From positions 1 to 64,000 of the forward strand of contig NZ_JANUGW010000012.1 of NCBI RefSeq assembly GCF_024753285.1: DNA of 64,000 nt, read 5' to 3'. The notes under the pieces are model-generated. The model did not search any database. It saw only the letters and a list, made by a program, of their open reading frames with translations, and was not told the DNA's origin. Source of the DNA: Massilia pinisoli (GTDB taxonomy: Bacteria; Pseudomonadota; Gammaproteobacteria; Burkholderiales; Burkholderiaceae_D). Position numbers and translations under genes: made by a program. This document shows positions 35,693 through 45,125 of this stretch, piece after piece; within the stretch, counting starts at the first letter, position 1, and each line of letters starts with the position of its first letter.

Positions 35693-36706
35693 TTACGAGG
35701 CGACCCGCAACGCCAACTGCAGCATCGCATCCCACGCATCGCCCGCGAACTGCTTCGCGCGCAGGCCCTTGATCATCTTGTCGACCTGCGCCGCCTGCTG
35801 CAGCGCCGCTTCCAAAGTCGGCAGGGATATCCGGCGCAGCGCCGGTTCCATCATGCGCTCGCGCGGGCCCCAGATGCGGTATTCCTTCAACAAGGCGCCC
35901 AGCGGGCGTCCCTGCGCCATCCCTGCCTTCAATTTTAGCAGCGTGCGGATTTCTTCGGAGACGGCCCACAACACCAGCGGCAGCGCCTCGCCCTCGCCTT
36001 TCAAGCCTTCCAGCATGCGCACGAGGCGCGCCGGGTCGCCCGCCAGCATCGCTTCCGACAGCTTGAACACGTCGTAGCGCGCCACGTTCAGCACGGCGTC
36101 CATCACCTGCTCGACCGTCAGCTTGCCCGGTTCGTACAGCAGCGCGAGCTTCTGGATTTCCTGATGCGCCGCCAGCAGGTTGCCCTCGACGCGGTCGGCG
36201 ATGAAGTCCAGGCTCTGGCGGTCCGCGCTCTGGTTCTGCGCGGCCAGGCGCGTGCCGATCCAGCCCGGCAGCTGCGCGCGTTCCACGTTCGGGATCTCGA
36301 CATAGACCGCGGCCTGCTGCAGCGCCGCCACCCACGAGGCCTTCGCCGTCTGCCAGTCCAGCTTCGGCAACGTGATCAGCGTGAGGTTGTCCGGGTTCAG
36401 GTCCTTCGCGTAGCTCTGCAGCGCCGCGCTGCCGTCCTTGCCCGGCTTGCCGCCGGGGATGCGCAGCTCGATCAGCTTCTTGTCGCCGAACAGCGACATG
36501 GCCTGGTTCGCGGCGAGCAGCTCGCCCCACTTGAAGCTGCGCTCGACCGTGAGCACGTCGCGCTCGGAATAGCCTTGCGCACGCGCGCGGCTCCGGATCT
36601 TGTCCGCCGCCTCCAGCGCGAGCAGGTGCTCGTCGCTGGTGATCACGTACAGGGGCGCGAGCCCCTTGGCGAGGTGGCCGTCGAGTGCCTCGGGCCGCAA
36701 CTGCAT
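35693..36706 (-). CDS. holA: DNA polymerase III subunit delta
   Basis: The clamp-loader subunit that opens the beta clamp. The 337-residue protein has the N-terminal delta AAA-like domain (APLYVITSDEHLLALEAADKI), a degenerate ATP site as usual for delta, and the C-terminal collar domain (ERMMEPALRRISLPTLEAAL). Located in the conserved order leuS-lptE-holA-proA. Confidence 0.95.
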   Translation of the reverse strand: MQLRPEALDGHLAKGLAPLYVITSDEHLLALEAADKIRSRARAQGYSERDVLTVERSFKWGELLAANQAMSLFGDKKLIELRIPGGKPGKDGSAALQSYAKDLNPDNLTLITLPKLDWQTAKASWVAALQQAAVYVEIPNVERAQLPGWIGTRLAAQNQSADRQSLDFIADRVEGNLLAAHQEIQKLALLYEPGKLTVEQVMDAVLNVARYDVFKLSEAMLAGDPARLVRMLEGLKGEGEALPLVLWAVSEEIRTLLKLKAGMAQGRPLGALLKEYRIWGPRERMMEPALRRISLPTLEAALQQAAQVDKMIKGLRAKQFAGDAWDAMLQLALRVAS

Positions 36707-36732
36707 GGTGGTCCTTTATCGTTAAATGGCCG

Positions 36733-37254
36733 TCAAGTGGCCGGCTTCATGGCGGCCAGGCGGCGGATGATCTGCTGCACGATGTCCGCCTGCATGTCGC
36801 GGTACAGCAGCGCTTCCTCCGATTCCTTGGCCAGCACCTGCGTCTCGTCGAACGCCATGTTCCGGCGCAGCGAGATCTGCGTGGGCGGCACCAGCTCGAC
36901 ACCCTTGGCGTCGCGCACGACGAACGACAAGGTGTACGTCAGCAGGTATTCGCGCACGCGCCCCAGGCTGTTCAGCGACAGGATCGATTTATTGCGCGAT
37001 TCGCCCAGCAGCACGAACTGCGCCTCCGCATCGGACGCTTTGTCGGCGATGTCGACCTGGCCCGTCGCGCGCAGGTTACGCTTGAGTTCCGTGCCCAGCG
37101 CGGACGTGTCCGGGAAGCCGAGATAAATGCTGTGGAACGGCATCGTGTAGCTGCCGTTCGAACCGCGCAGCTGGAAGCCGCAGCCTGCCGTGCCAGTTGC
37201 CACCAGCAGGGCCGCGACGGCGCGCACTACCCACTTCCTGGAAAGGGCGCGCAT
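36733..37254 (-). CDS. lptE: LPS-assembly lipoprotein LptE
   Basis: Outer membrane lipoprotein that plugs the LptD barrel during LPS export. The 173-residue product has a lipobox ending TGTAGC with the acylated C25, then GFQLRGSNG, and an alpha/beta fold typical of RlpB/LptE. It begins 3 bp after leuS and precedes holA; its partner lptD is elsewhere in this window at 55-57 kb. Confidence 0.94.
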   Translation of the reverse strand: MRALSRKWVVRAVAALLVATGTAGCGFQLRGSNGSYTMPFHSIYLGFPDTSALGTELKRNLRATGQVDIADKASDAEAQFVLLGESRNKSILSLNSLGRVREYLLTYTLSFVVRDAKGVELVPPTQISLRRNMAFDETQVLAKESEEALLYRDMQADIVQQIIRRLAAMKPAT

Positions 37255-37257
37255 GCC

Positions 37258-39903
37258 TTACACCACGATGTTGATCAGTTTGCCGGGAACGACGATGACC
37301 TTCTTCGGCGTGCCTTCGACGAACTTCTGCGCCGCTTCCGATGCCAGCGCGGCGGCCTCGATGGCGGCCTTGTCGGCTTCCTTCGGCACTTTCACCGAAC
37401 CGCGCAGCTTGCCGTTCACCTGGATCATCAGTTCGACTTCCGCTTGTTCCAGCGCGGTCGGGTCCACTTCCGGCCAGGCCACGTTCAGGATGTCGCCGTA
37501 CTTGCCCGCATAGCCGAGTTCCTGCCACAGCGCGTGCGTGATGTGCGGCGCGACGGGGTTCAGCATGCGCAGGAAGATCGACAGGCCTTCCGTGATGACC
37601 GCGTCGCCCGCCGTACCTTCCGCCAGCTTGCTTGATTCCAGCGTATTGAGCATCTTCATGCACGCGGAGACGACCGTGTTGTACTGGATGCGCTTGAAGT
37701 CGTAGTCGGCCTGCTGCAGCACCTTGTGCACTTCGCGGCGCAGCGTCTTCTGCGCTTCGTCCAGCGTGCCCGCCTGCTGGCCGGCCAGCGCGGCGGCGAT
37801 GCGCGCGCGCTGGGCGTAGGCGAACGCCCACACGCGGCGCAGGAAGCGGCTCGCGCCTTCCACGCCCGACTCGGACCATTCCAGCGTCTGCTCCGGCGGT
37901 GCCGCGAACATCGTGAACAGGCGCGCCGTGTCGGCACCGTACTGCTCGATCTGCGCCTGGGGGTCGATGCCGTTGTTCTTCGACTTCGACATCTTCTCGG
38001 TGCCGCCGATGACGACCGGCTGGCCGTCTTCCTTCAGCACCGCCGATTGCGGGCGGCCGCGCTCATCGAACGTCAGGGTCACGTCGGCCGGGTTGTACCA
38101 CGTCTTCTTGCCGCTGGCGTCGTCGCGGTAGTAGGTCTCGTTCAGCACCATGCCCTGCGTGAGCAGGTTCACGAACGGCTCGTCGAATTTGACGAGGCCG
38201 AAGTCGCGCATGACCTTCGTCCAGAAGCGCGCGTACAGCAGGTGCAGCACGGCGTGCTCGATGCCGCCGATGTACTGGTCCATCGGCATCCAGTAATCGT
38301 TGCGGGCCGGGTCGACCATCGAGTCGTTCGAGCCCGGCGACGTATAGCGCATGTAGTACCAGGACGAGTCGATGAACGTGTCCATCGTGTCCGTCTCGCG
38401 CCGTGCGGGCGCGCCGCAGCACGGGCAGTCGACCTTCAGGAACGCTTCGTGTTTCTTCAGCGGGTTGCCGGAACCGTCCGGGACGCAGTCTTCCGGCAGC
38501 ACGACCGGCAGGTCCTTCTCGGGGACCGGCACCGTGCCGCACTTCTCGCAGTGGATCATCGGGATCGGCGTGCCCCAGTAGCGCTGGCGCGAGATGCCCC
38601 AGTCGCGCAGGCGGAACGTGACCTTCTTGTCGCCCAGCTCCAGGTTCGCGAGGTCGCCCGCGACGGCGTTGACGGCCGACGTGTAATCGAGGCCGTCGTA
38701 CTTGCCCGAGTTGACGACGACGCCGCGTTCCTTGTCGCCGTACCACTCCTGCCAGCCGTCCAGCGAGAACGTCTCGCCTTCCACCGCCACCACCTGCTTG
38801 ATCGGCAGGTCGTATTTTTGCGCGAACGCGAAGTCGCGCTCGTCGTGGCCCGGCACGCCCATCACGGCGCCGTCGCCGTACGTGATCAGGACGTAGTTGC
38901 CGACCCAGACCGGCACCTGCTCGCCGGAGATCGGATGCGTGACGAACAGGCCCGTGGGCATGCCCTTCTTTTCCATCGTCGCCATGTCGGCTTCGATGAC
39001 GGAGCCCTGTTTGCACTCGGCGATGAACGCCTGCAGTTCCGGGTTGTCCTTCGCGGCGTGCTGCGCGAGCGCGTGTTCCGGCGCGACGGCGCAGAACGTG
39101 ACGCCCATGATCGTGTCGGCGCGCGTCGTGAAGACGTACATCTTGCCGTCGTTGATGAGCTCACCCTGCTCGTCCATGATCACGTGCGGGAACGCGAAGC
39201 GCACGCCGGTCGACTTGCCGATCCAGTTCGCCTGCATGATGCGCACGCGCTCCGGCCAGCCCGGCAGCTTGTTCTCGACGTGGTCCAGCAGTTCGTCGGC
39301 GTAGTCGGTGATGCGCACGTAGTACATCGGGATCTCGCGCTTCTCGACGACCGCGCCCGAGCGCCAGCCCTTGCCGTCGATGACCTGCTCGTTCGCGAGC
39401 ACGGTCTGGTCGACGGGGTCCCAGTTCACGGTGCCCGTCTTCTGGTAGATGATGCCCTTCTCGAGCATCTTCAGGAACATCCACTGGTTCCACTTGTAGT
39501 ACTCGGGCTTGCAGGCGGTCATCTCGCGCGACCAGTCGATGGCGAGGCCCATCGATTCCATCTGGCCGCGCATGTGGGCGATGTTCGAATAGGTCCACTG
39601 CGCGGGCGGCACGTTGTTCGCCATCGCCGCGTTCTCGGCCGGCATGCCGAAGGCGTCCCAGCCCATCGGCATCAGCACGTTGTAGCCGTTCATCCGCAGG
39701 TAGCGGTACATCACGTCGTTGATCGTATAGTTGCGCACGTGACCCATGTGCAGCTTGCCCGACGGGTAAGGCAGCATCGAGCAGGCGTAATACTTGCCTT
39801 TCGGGAAACGCGGGTCGTTCTCGACGGCTTTGTACGCGTCGATCGACTTCCAGTAGGCCTGCGCGGCCTGTTCGACTTCGGCTGGACTATATTTTTCTTG
39901 CAT
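37258..39903 (-). CDS. leuS: Leucyl-tRNA synthetase
   Basis: Charges tRNA-Leu with leucine. The 881-residue protein shows the class I HIGH-type motif (PYPSGKLHMGHVRNYTI), the CP1 editing domain (TRADTIMGVTFCAVAPEH), a zinc-like CEKCG...CCG cluster, the KMSKS motif (KMSKSKNNGI) and the anticodon-binding C-terminus. The start at 39903 (MQEKYSPAEVEQ) is clear; the longer frame runs through the palindromic repeat. Confidence 0.98.
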   Translation of the reverse strand: MQEKYSPAEVEQAAQAYWKSIDAYKAVENDPRFPKGKYYACSMLPYPSGKLHMGHVRNYTINDVMYRYLRMNGYNVLMPMGWDAFGMPAENAAMANNVPPAQWTYSNIAHMRGQMESMGLAIDWSREMTACKPEYYKWNQWMFLKMLEKGIIYQKTGTVNWDPVDQTVLANEQVIDGKGWRSGAVVEKREIPMYYVRITDYADELLDHVENKLPGWPERVRIMQANWIGKSTGVRFAFPHVIMDEQGELINDGKMYVFTTRADTIMGVTFCAVAPEHALAQHAAKDNPELQAFIAECKQGSVIEADMATMEKKGMPTGLFVTHPISGEQVPVWVGNYVLITYGDGAVMGVPGHDERDFAFAQKYDLPIKQVVAVEGETFSLDGWQEWYGDKERGVVVNSGKYDGLDYTSAVNAVAGDLANLELGDKKVTFRLRDWGISRQRYWGTPIPMIHCEKCGTVPVPEKDLPVVLPEDCVPDGSGNPLKKHEAFLKVDCPCCGAPARRETDTMDTFIDSSWYYMRYTSPGSNDSMVDPARNDYWMPMDQYIGGIEHAVLHLLYARFWTKVMRDFGLVKFDEPFVNLLTQGMVLNETYYRDDASGKKTWYNPADVTLTFDERGRPQSAVLKEDGQPVVIGGTEKMSKSKNNGIDPQAQIEQYGADTARLFTMFAAPPEQTLEWSESGVEGASRFLRRVWAFAYAQRARIAAALAGQQAGTLDEAQKTLRREVHKVLQQADYDFKRIQYNTVVSACMKMLNTLESSKLAEGTAGDAVITEGLSIFLRMLNPVAPHITHALWQELGYAGKYGDILNVAWPEVDPTALEQAEVELMIQVNGKLRGSVKVPKEADKAAIEAAALASEAAQKFVEGTPKKVIVVPGKLINIVV

Positions 39904-39977
39904 GATGTTCTGCGGACTGAAGGAGGTGAGCAGAACATTATATCGTGTCATTCGTCCACGGCGGCGAACCGACAACC

Positions 39978-40079
39978 GTAGGGTGGACGGCTCGCCGTCC
40001 ACGCGTCCAACCAGCGTTCCAGATTCGGGAAAATTCAACCGTGCATTGAACGCGTGGACGGCAGAGCCGTCCACCCTAC
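39978..40079. repeat. Palindromic intergenic repeat, long form (copy 3)
   Basis: Same architecture as the 6958 copy: GTAGGGTGGACGG at the left, CCGTCCACCCTAC at the right, two inner hairpins (GGACGGCTCGCCGTCC and GGACGGCAGAGCCGTCC), and about 40 bp between them that differ from copy 1. It lies between the leuS start and the barstar gene end. Confidence 0.88.
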
Positions 40080-40095
40080 GCGCTTCGTTCCGGCA

Positions 40096-40422
40096 TTACC
40101 GGAGTTCGAGTTCGAGCGCCGCCTTCTCGCCGTAGTCCTCGTAGCGCTCGTTGATGCCGATGATGCAGAACGCCATCTCTTCCAGCACGTCCGGCGCCCG
40201 CTCGCGCAGGGCTTCCGAATGCGTCACGACGATGTGCAGCACCTCGTCCTTCTTCAGGCGGACGCTGCTCATGCCGTCCTCGTCGCGCAGGTAGCTCAGG
40301 CAATCGACCCACGAATCCATCGTGCGCACGTACGAATCGGGAAAGCCGAACGCACGCTGGCTCTCGACGTGGAAGCTTTCCGCGTCCGTGATTACGGCGC
40401 CGTTGAGCTCGACGGTGGCCAT
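40096..40422 (-). CDS. Barstar-family protein
   Basis: A 108-residue acidic protein matching the barstar (RNase inhibitor) fold: the segment ESFHVESQRAFGFPDSYVRTMDSWVDCL is the family core, although the usual YGxN reads YVRT. Barstar blocks the RNase barnase. No barnase-type RNase gene is adjacent, so this is an orphan, as is common in proteobacteria. A GGAG ribosome site precedes the ATG. It lies between dapB and leuS on the same strand. Confidence 0.85.
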   Translation of the reverse strand: MATVELNGAVITDAESFHVESQRAFGFPDSYVRTMDSWVDCLSYLRDEDGMSSVRLKKDEVLHIVVTHSEALRERAPDVLEEMAFCIIGINERYEDYGEKAALELELR

Positions 40423-40503
40423 GTAACTCTCCTAAAAAACACCTCGCGGCCAGTATGCCAGCAGATTGCCGGCATGGCCGTCCAGTTCAGCAGGCGCGCG
40501 CGC

Positions 40504-41313
40504 TCAGCCCTTCAGGCCCAGGACGTCCTGCATGTCGTACAGGCCCGTGGGCTTGTCGGCGAGGAAGCGGGCGGCGCGCAGCGAGCCCTGCGCGTAGCTG
40601 ACGCGGCTGCTGGACTTGTGGCTGATCTCGATGCGCTCGCCGATGCCGGCGAACAGCACGGTGTGGTCGCCCACGATGTCGCCGCCGCGCACGGTGGCGA
40701 AGCCGATCGTCGACGGATCGCGCTCGCCCGTCACGCCTTCGCGCCCGTAGACGGCGCATTCCTTCAAGTCGCGGCCGAGGGCGTCGGCGATCACCTCGCC
40801 CATCTTGAGCGCCGTGCCGGACGGGGCGTCGACCTTGTGGCGGTGGTGGGCTTCGATGATCTCGATGTCATAGCCCTCGGAGAAATTCTTCGCAGCCATT
40901 TCCAGCAGCTTCATCGTCACGTTCACGCCGATGCTCATGTTCGGTGCGAACAGGATCGCCGTCTTCTCGGCGGCGGCGCGGATGGCGGCCTTGCCGGCGT
41001 CGTCGAAACCGGTGGTGCCGATGATCATCTTGATGCCGTGGGCGGCGCAGTATTCCAGGTGGTGCAGCGTGCCTTCCGGGCGCGTGAAGTCGATGAGGAA
41101 GTCGGCGTCCGCCAGGCCCTTGTCGAGGGCCGACTGGATCACGACACCCGTCAGCTGGCCGGAAAACGCGCCCGCGTCGGAACCGATGAACGGATTGCCT
41201 TCGCGATCGAGGGCACCCGCGAGCACGGCGTCCGGCGCGGCGGCGATGGTTTCGATCAGCATGCGGCCCATGCGGCCGCTGGCGCCGGCGACGGCGATTT
41301 TCAGTTGCGTCAT
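40504..41313 (-). CDS. dapB: 4-hydroxy-tetrahydrodipicolinate reductase
   Basis: NAD(P)H-dependent step of lysine and diaminopimelate synthesis. The 269-residue protein has the Rossmann motif VAGASGRMGRMLIE, the LIDFTRPEG segment, and the catalytic EAHHRHKVDAPSGTAL. The ATG at 41313 begins right after the bamE stop (1 bp between), so bamE and dapB are co-transcribed. Product complete. Confidence 0.97.
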   Translation of the reverse strand: MTQLKIAVAGASGRMGRMLIETIAAAPDAVLAGALDREGNPFIGSDAGAFSGQLTGVVIQSALDKGLADADFLIDFTRPEGTLHHLEYCAAHGIKMIIGTTGFDDAGKAAIRAAAEKTAILFAPNMSIGVNVTMKLLEMAAKNFSEGYDIEIIEAHHRHKVDAPSGTALKMGEVIADALGRDLKECAVYGREGVTGERDPSTIGFATVRGGDIVGDHTVLFAGIGERIEISHKSSSRVSYAQGSLRAARFLADKPTGLYDMQDVLGLKG

Positions 41314-41314
41314 G

Positions 41315-41941
41315 TTATTGTCCTCCACCGCCACCGCCGCCCTTTGCGGCTTCGTCGCGCTTGCGCTTCAACTCGTCCAGCGATTCCTGCTCGGACTTTT
41401 CCTCGTATTTCGAAATACCGATCAGGCGATTGATGTACTCGCGTTCCGTCGGCAGGTTGCCGCCGTCGAAGTGGTCGACCTTGTCGTCCTTGAAGTAGAC
41501 GGTGACGCGGCTCGTCGTCAGCTCGCCATTGCCGCGCGCCAGGTAGAACGGGTAGTCCCAACGGTTTTCATGGAAGGCGTCCTGCAGCAGCGGGCTGCCG
41601 AGGATGAACTTCACTTGGTCGCGGGTCTGGCCGACCTTCAGCTGGTTCAGCATTTCCTGCGAGACGAAGTTACCCTGCTGGATGTCCGGACGGTACGGCG
41701 AGAAGACCCAGAGGAATTTCTGCAGCTTGGTGACGGTCGTCGTCTGCGCGCCCGAATTCGCGATGGCCGCGGACTTGCTTGCGTCGGCGGCGACTGCGGC
41801 GGGGGCGATGTTCGCCGCTTCCGCCGGCTTGGTCTGGTTGCGCCAGGCGGCGCAGCCGGACAGCGCCAGCGTCATGCAGGCGAGGCCGGCCACGAGCGCT
41901 GCGCGCGCGTGGGAACGATGGAAAACGGCTTTATTGCGCAT
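41315..41941 (-). CDS. bamE: Outer membrane protein assembly factor BamE
   Basis: Lipoprotein of the BAM complex that inserts beta-barrels into the outer membrane. The 208-residue product has a signal peptide with lipobox LALSGC, then a SmpA/OmlA domain (VKFILGSPLLQDAFHENRWDYPF in parts, IQQGNFVSQEMLNQLKVG). The C-terminal tail (DELKRKRDEAAKGGGGGGGQ) is charged, then poly-Gly, an unusual extension. It is divergent from fur, the standard betaproteobacterial arrangement. Confidence 0.94.
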   Translation of the reverse strand: MRNKAVFHRSHARAALVAGLACMTLALSGCAAWRNQTKPAEAANIAPAAVAADASKSAAIANSGAQTTTVTKLQKFLWVFSPYRPDIQQGNFVSQEMLNQLKVGQTRDQVKFILGSPLLQDAFHENRWDYPFYLARGNGELTTSRVTVYFKDDKVDHFDGGNLPTEREYINRLIGISKYEEKSEQESLDELKRKRDEAAKGGGGGGGQ

Positions 41942-42023
41942 ATCTGACCTTAAAAATCGATGAGGCGGAGGCTCTGAAAACGCTATATCATAAAGCACTC
42001 CGCCCATATCCGAGTAACAAAAC

Positions 42024-42452
42024 ATGAGCAACAATCCAACCGACCTGAAGGCCAGCGGCCTGAAAGCGACCTTGCCGCGGTTAAAAATCCTGGAAATCTT
42101 CCAGAACAGCACGGTACGGCACCTGACGGCGGAAGACGTCTACAAGACCCTGTTGAACGACAATATGGACGTGGGCCTGGCGACGGTGTACCGCGTGCTG
42201 ACCCAGTTCGAGCAGGCGGGTCTGTTGAATCGGAATCACTTTGAAACCGGCAAGGCGATCTACGAGCTGAACGCCGGATCGCACCACGACCACCTCGTCT
42301 GCCTCGATTGCGGCCACGTGGAAGAGTTCTACGACGACGAGATCGAAAGCCGCCAGCAGAAGATCGCCAGCGAACGGGGTTTTAAAATCGCCGAGCACGC
42401 GCTGGCCATCTACGGCCACTGCCAGAAGACCGACTGCCCGCACCGGCATTAA
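42024..42452 (+). CDS. fur: Ferric uptake regulator Fur
   Basis: Iron-responsive repressor. The 142-residue protein has the winged helix (residues about 10-85), the metal/dimer motif HHDHLVCLDCG and the C-terminal CQKTDCPHRH, giving two Cys pairs. It is transcribed from the short divergent gap with bamE; I saw no clear Fur box there. It is convergent with hrcA. Confidence 0.97.
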   Translation: MSNNPTDLKASGLKATLPRLKILEIFQNSTVRHLTAEDVYKTLLNDNMDVGLATVYRVLTQFEQAGLLNRNHFETGKAIYELNAGSHHDHLVCLDCGHVEEFYDDEIESRQQKIASERGFKIAEHALAIYGHCQKTDCPHRH

Positions 42453-42478
42453 GAACCTGCCCCGGCCGGGCGACTCCC

Positions 42479-43492
42479 TCAGGAATGACTCAGCGCGTTC
42501 GACAGCAGCTTGGCCGTGATGTCGACGATCGGGATCACGCGCTCGTAGGCCATGCGCGTGGGCCCGATGACGCCGAGGGTGCCGACGATCTTGCCGTTCA
42601 CCTCGTACGGCGCCGTGACGACGCTCATCTCGTCCATCGGCACGAGCTTCGATTCCCCGCCGATGAAGATCTGCACGCCGCCGGCCTTGCTGGACACGTC
42701 GAGCAGCTGCATCAGGCCCGTCTTTTGCTCGAACATCTCGAACAGCTGGCGTAGCGAAGTCATGTTGGACGACAGGTCGGCCACGGACAGCAGGTTGCGT
42801 TCGCCCGCGATCACCATGTCGTCCGTCTCGGCCAGCGCCTCGCTGCCCGCCTCCACCGCCGCCTGCATCAGGCGCCCCATGTCGTCGCGCAGCTGGCGCA
42901 ATTCGCCCGTCAGGCGGCCGCGCACCTGGTCGAACGACAGGCCGGCGAAATGCTGGTTCAGGTAGTTCGCCGACTGGATCAGCTGGGCCGGCGTGTAGTC
43001 GACGTCGGTCAGCAGCAGGCGGTTCTGCACGTCGCCGCGCGGATCGACGATGACGAGCAGGATGCGCTTTTCCGACAGGCGCAGGAATTCGATCTGCTGG
43101 AACGCCGATTCGCGCCGCGGGCTCTGCACGACGCCGGCGAACTGCGACAGCGACGACAGCATCTGGGCCGCGTTGGCGATGACCTTCTGCGGCTGGTGCG
43201 CGGGCAGGCGCATGCCGGCTTCGACGGCGTTCTCGTCGATCTGCTGCACGGTGAGCAAGGTGTCGACGAACAGGCGGTAGCCGCGCGGCGTGGGGATGCG
43301 CCCGGCCGACGTGTGCGGACTGGCGACGTAGCCCATTTCCTCCAGGTCGGCCATGATGTTGCGGATCGTGGCGGGCGACAGGTCGAGGCCGGAAATCTTC
43401 GACAGCGCGCGCGAACCGACCGGCTGGCCATCGGCGATGTAGCGCTCGACCAGGGCTTTCAGCAGGGTTTGGGCACGATTATCGAGTTGCAT
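42479..43492 (-). CDS. hrcA: Heat-inducible transcription repressor HrcA
   Basis: Represses heat-shock genes by binding CIRCE operators. The 337-residue protein has the N-terminal winged helix (ERYIADGQPVGSRALSKISGLDLSPATIRN in parts) and the HrcA GAF-like domain ending in GVIGPTRMAYERVIPIVD. No CIRCE sequence (TTAGCACTC and its inverse) is visible directly upstream, so it does not appear to bind its own promoter through CIRCE. Confidence 0.96.
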   Translation of the reverse strand: MQLDNRAQTLLKALVERYIADGQPVGSRALSKISGLDLSPATIRNIMADLEEMGYVASPHTSAGRIPTPRGYRLFVDTLLTVQQIDENAVEAGMRLPAHQPQKVIANAAQMLSSLSQFAGVVQSPRRESAFQQIEFLRLSEKRILLVIVDPRGDVQNRLLLTDVDYTPAQLIQSANYLNQHFAGLSFDQVRGRLTGELRQLRDDMGRLMQAAVEAGSEALAETDDMVIAGERNLLSVADLSSNMTSLRQLFEMFEQKTGLMQLLDVSSKAGGVQIFIGGESKLVPMDEMSVVTAPYEVNGKIVGTLGVIGPTRMAYERVIPIVDITAKLLSNALSHS

Positions 43493-43573
43493 AGCCTGAG
43501 TGTGAACGGGTGCGCCGTCCGGTTGTCATCGTTTCATTTCTGTCATTATGCACGTTCGACGCCCGCATGTGCT

Positions 43574-44284
43574 TCATCCGTGCTCGCGCTTGAGCCAGTC
43601 GAGCAGTTCGTCGAAGTCGCGCACGACCGCATCCGGCACCACGTCGTGTTCCAGGTGCTGCGTCGAGCCCGTGCGATTCATCCACACGGCGCGCAGCCCG
43701 GCGCGCTGGGCACCCTGCACGTCGAGCAGCACGTCGTCGCCGACGTAGACCGCGTCCTCGGGCGCCACCTCCAGTTCCTTGCAGGCGGCCAGGAAGATGG
43801 CCGCATCCGGCTTGGCCACGCCGAACTGCGACGCCGCCACCGACACCTTGAAGTGGTGCGACAGGCCGATCGTGCGCAGGTCGGCGTTGCCGTTCGAAAT
43901 GGAGCCGATCAGCACCCGGTTCTTCAGGCGCAGCAGGCCGGGCAGCACGTCGTCGTACGGCACGACGGCATTGCGCGCGGCGAAGAATTGCGTCATCGCG
44001 TGCTCGACCTTGGCCGCGTCCTCGCCCGCCTCCTCGAACGCGGCGACGAGGCCCGCGTGGCGCAGCTTGCCGAGGTCGAGGTGGAACTCGGGCTTGCGCG
44101 CCAGCAGTTCCAGCCGCGCCTGGCGCAAGGAGTCGACGGTGAAGCGCTCGGCCACGCGCGGCGCGTGCTCGCGCAACCACGCGAACAGCGCTTCCTCGGC
44201 TTGCAGGATCGCGGGCGCGATCGGCCACAGCGTGTCGTCGAGGTCGAACAGGATGGCCTTCGGCCAGGCACGGCGCGTGTTCAT
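43574..44284 (-). CDS. HAD-superfamily hydrolase (haloacid dehalogenase-like phosphatase)
   Basis: A 236-residue HAD phosphatase. Motif I is D14-x-D16 (ILFDLDDTLWP), motif II SISNGNAD, motif III lysine in GVAKPDAAIF and motif IV VYVGDDVLLDVQGA. An alpha-helical cap lies between motifs I and II, as in YjjG/phosphoglycolate-like members. Substrate unknown. The start at 44284 was chosen because the frame further upstream is a shadow of the lipoprotein genes. Confidence 0.88.
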   Translation of the reverse strand: MNTRRAWPKAILFDLDDTLWPIAPAILQAEEALFAWLREHAPRVAERFTVDSLRQARLELLARKPEFHLDLGKLRHAGLVAAFEEAGEDAAKVEHAMTQFFAARNAVVPYDDVLPGLLRLKNRVLIGSISNGNADLRTIGLSHHFKVSVAASQFGVAKPDAAIFLAACKELEVAPEDAVYVGDDVLLDVQGAQRAGLRAVWMNRTGSTQHLEHDVVPDAVVRDFDELLDWLKREHG

Positions 44285-44506
44285 CGATTGCGGCTTCGGA
44301 AACGAAGCTTGGAGAGTGGAAAGAGCCGTCCAAGCATAACGAGGGCGGCGCGGAAATGCAATGCCGCTGCGGCGCCAGGCCCCGGTTACACCGTGATACA
44401 AAGGCAAATGGCATCCGGGCTTGGCAAATGCACTAAAATGATGGGTATTTTTCCATTCAGCCGTACCGGCGCCGCGTGCGCGCCACCATTCCACTGTGGA
44501 GATTTT

Positions 44507-45100
44507 ATGAAGAGCTCGATCCTGCGTGCCGGCGCCGTCTCGCTGGCATGCGCGCTGGTCCTGTCCGCCTGCGGCGGTGGGAGCGGTGACCTGACCCTGG
44601 GCGGCGCCGTCCAGAACGTGACCAAGGACGGCCTCGTCCTGCAAAATAATGGCGGCAACGATACGAACGTCGTGTACCCCTATACGTCGTTCCAGTTCAC
44701 CAACCGTGTGTCGACCGATGACCAGTTCAACATCACGGTCAAGAGCATTCCGTCGAACGCCAGCGAATGCCATGTCAACAACGGCAAGGCGCGCGCCAAC
44801 TATTACTCGATCTACCAGGTCAGCGTGGCTTGCACGATCAAGCAACATGCGCTGACCGTGACGGTCAACAACCCGACCGGCGTCGGCATCACGATCGTCA
44901 ACGGTGCGGACAAGAAAGATGCGCCGGCCGGCACGACGTCGGTATCGATGTCGCCGGTGAACGAAGACGGCCCCTACGGTATCACCGTGCTGACCCAGCC
45001 GACCGGCCATACGTGCACCGTCACCGGCGGCAGCAGCGGCAACGGCTCGGGCACCATGGGTTCGGACGAGAACACGACCGTCACCGTCACCTGCGCTTAA
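44507..45100 (+). CDS. Exported lipoprotein (tandem paralogue 1)
   Basis: A 197-residue lipoprotein with lipobox LVLSAC followed by GGGSGD. The mature part is beta-rich and has two similar modules, each with a GLVLQNNGG or GVGITIVNG turn and a late TCTVTGG. Its end (YGITVLTQPTGHTCTVTGG) is nearly the same as that of the next gene. GGAG lies eight bases before the ATG. Function unknown. Confidence 0.85.
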   Translation: MKSSILRAGAVSLACALVLSACGGGSGDLTLGGAVQNVTKDGLVLQNNGGNDTNVVYPYTSFQFTNRVSTDDQFNITVKSIPSNASECHVNNGKARANYYSIYQVSVACTIKQHALTVTVNNPTGVGITIVNGADKKDAPAGTTSVSMSPVNEDGPYGITVLTQPTGHTCTVTGGSSGNGSGTMGSDENTTVTVTCA

Positions 45101-45125
45101 ATACTGGAATACTGGAGAGCACCAC

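Noticed and set aside
41942..42023. Fur box in the bamE-fur gap
   Set aside because: No 19-bp GATAATGAT-like dyad is found; only AT-rich promoter-like bases.
43493..43573. CIRCE operator before hrcA
   Set aside because: No TTAGCACTC-N9-GAGTGCTAA or close variant is visible.
42950..45100. 716-codon plus-strand frame
   Set aside because: It runs antisense through hrcA and the HAD gene; only the part from 44507 is a gene.
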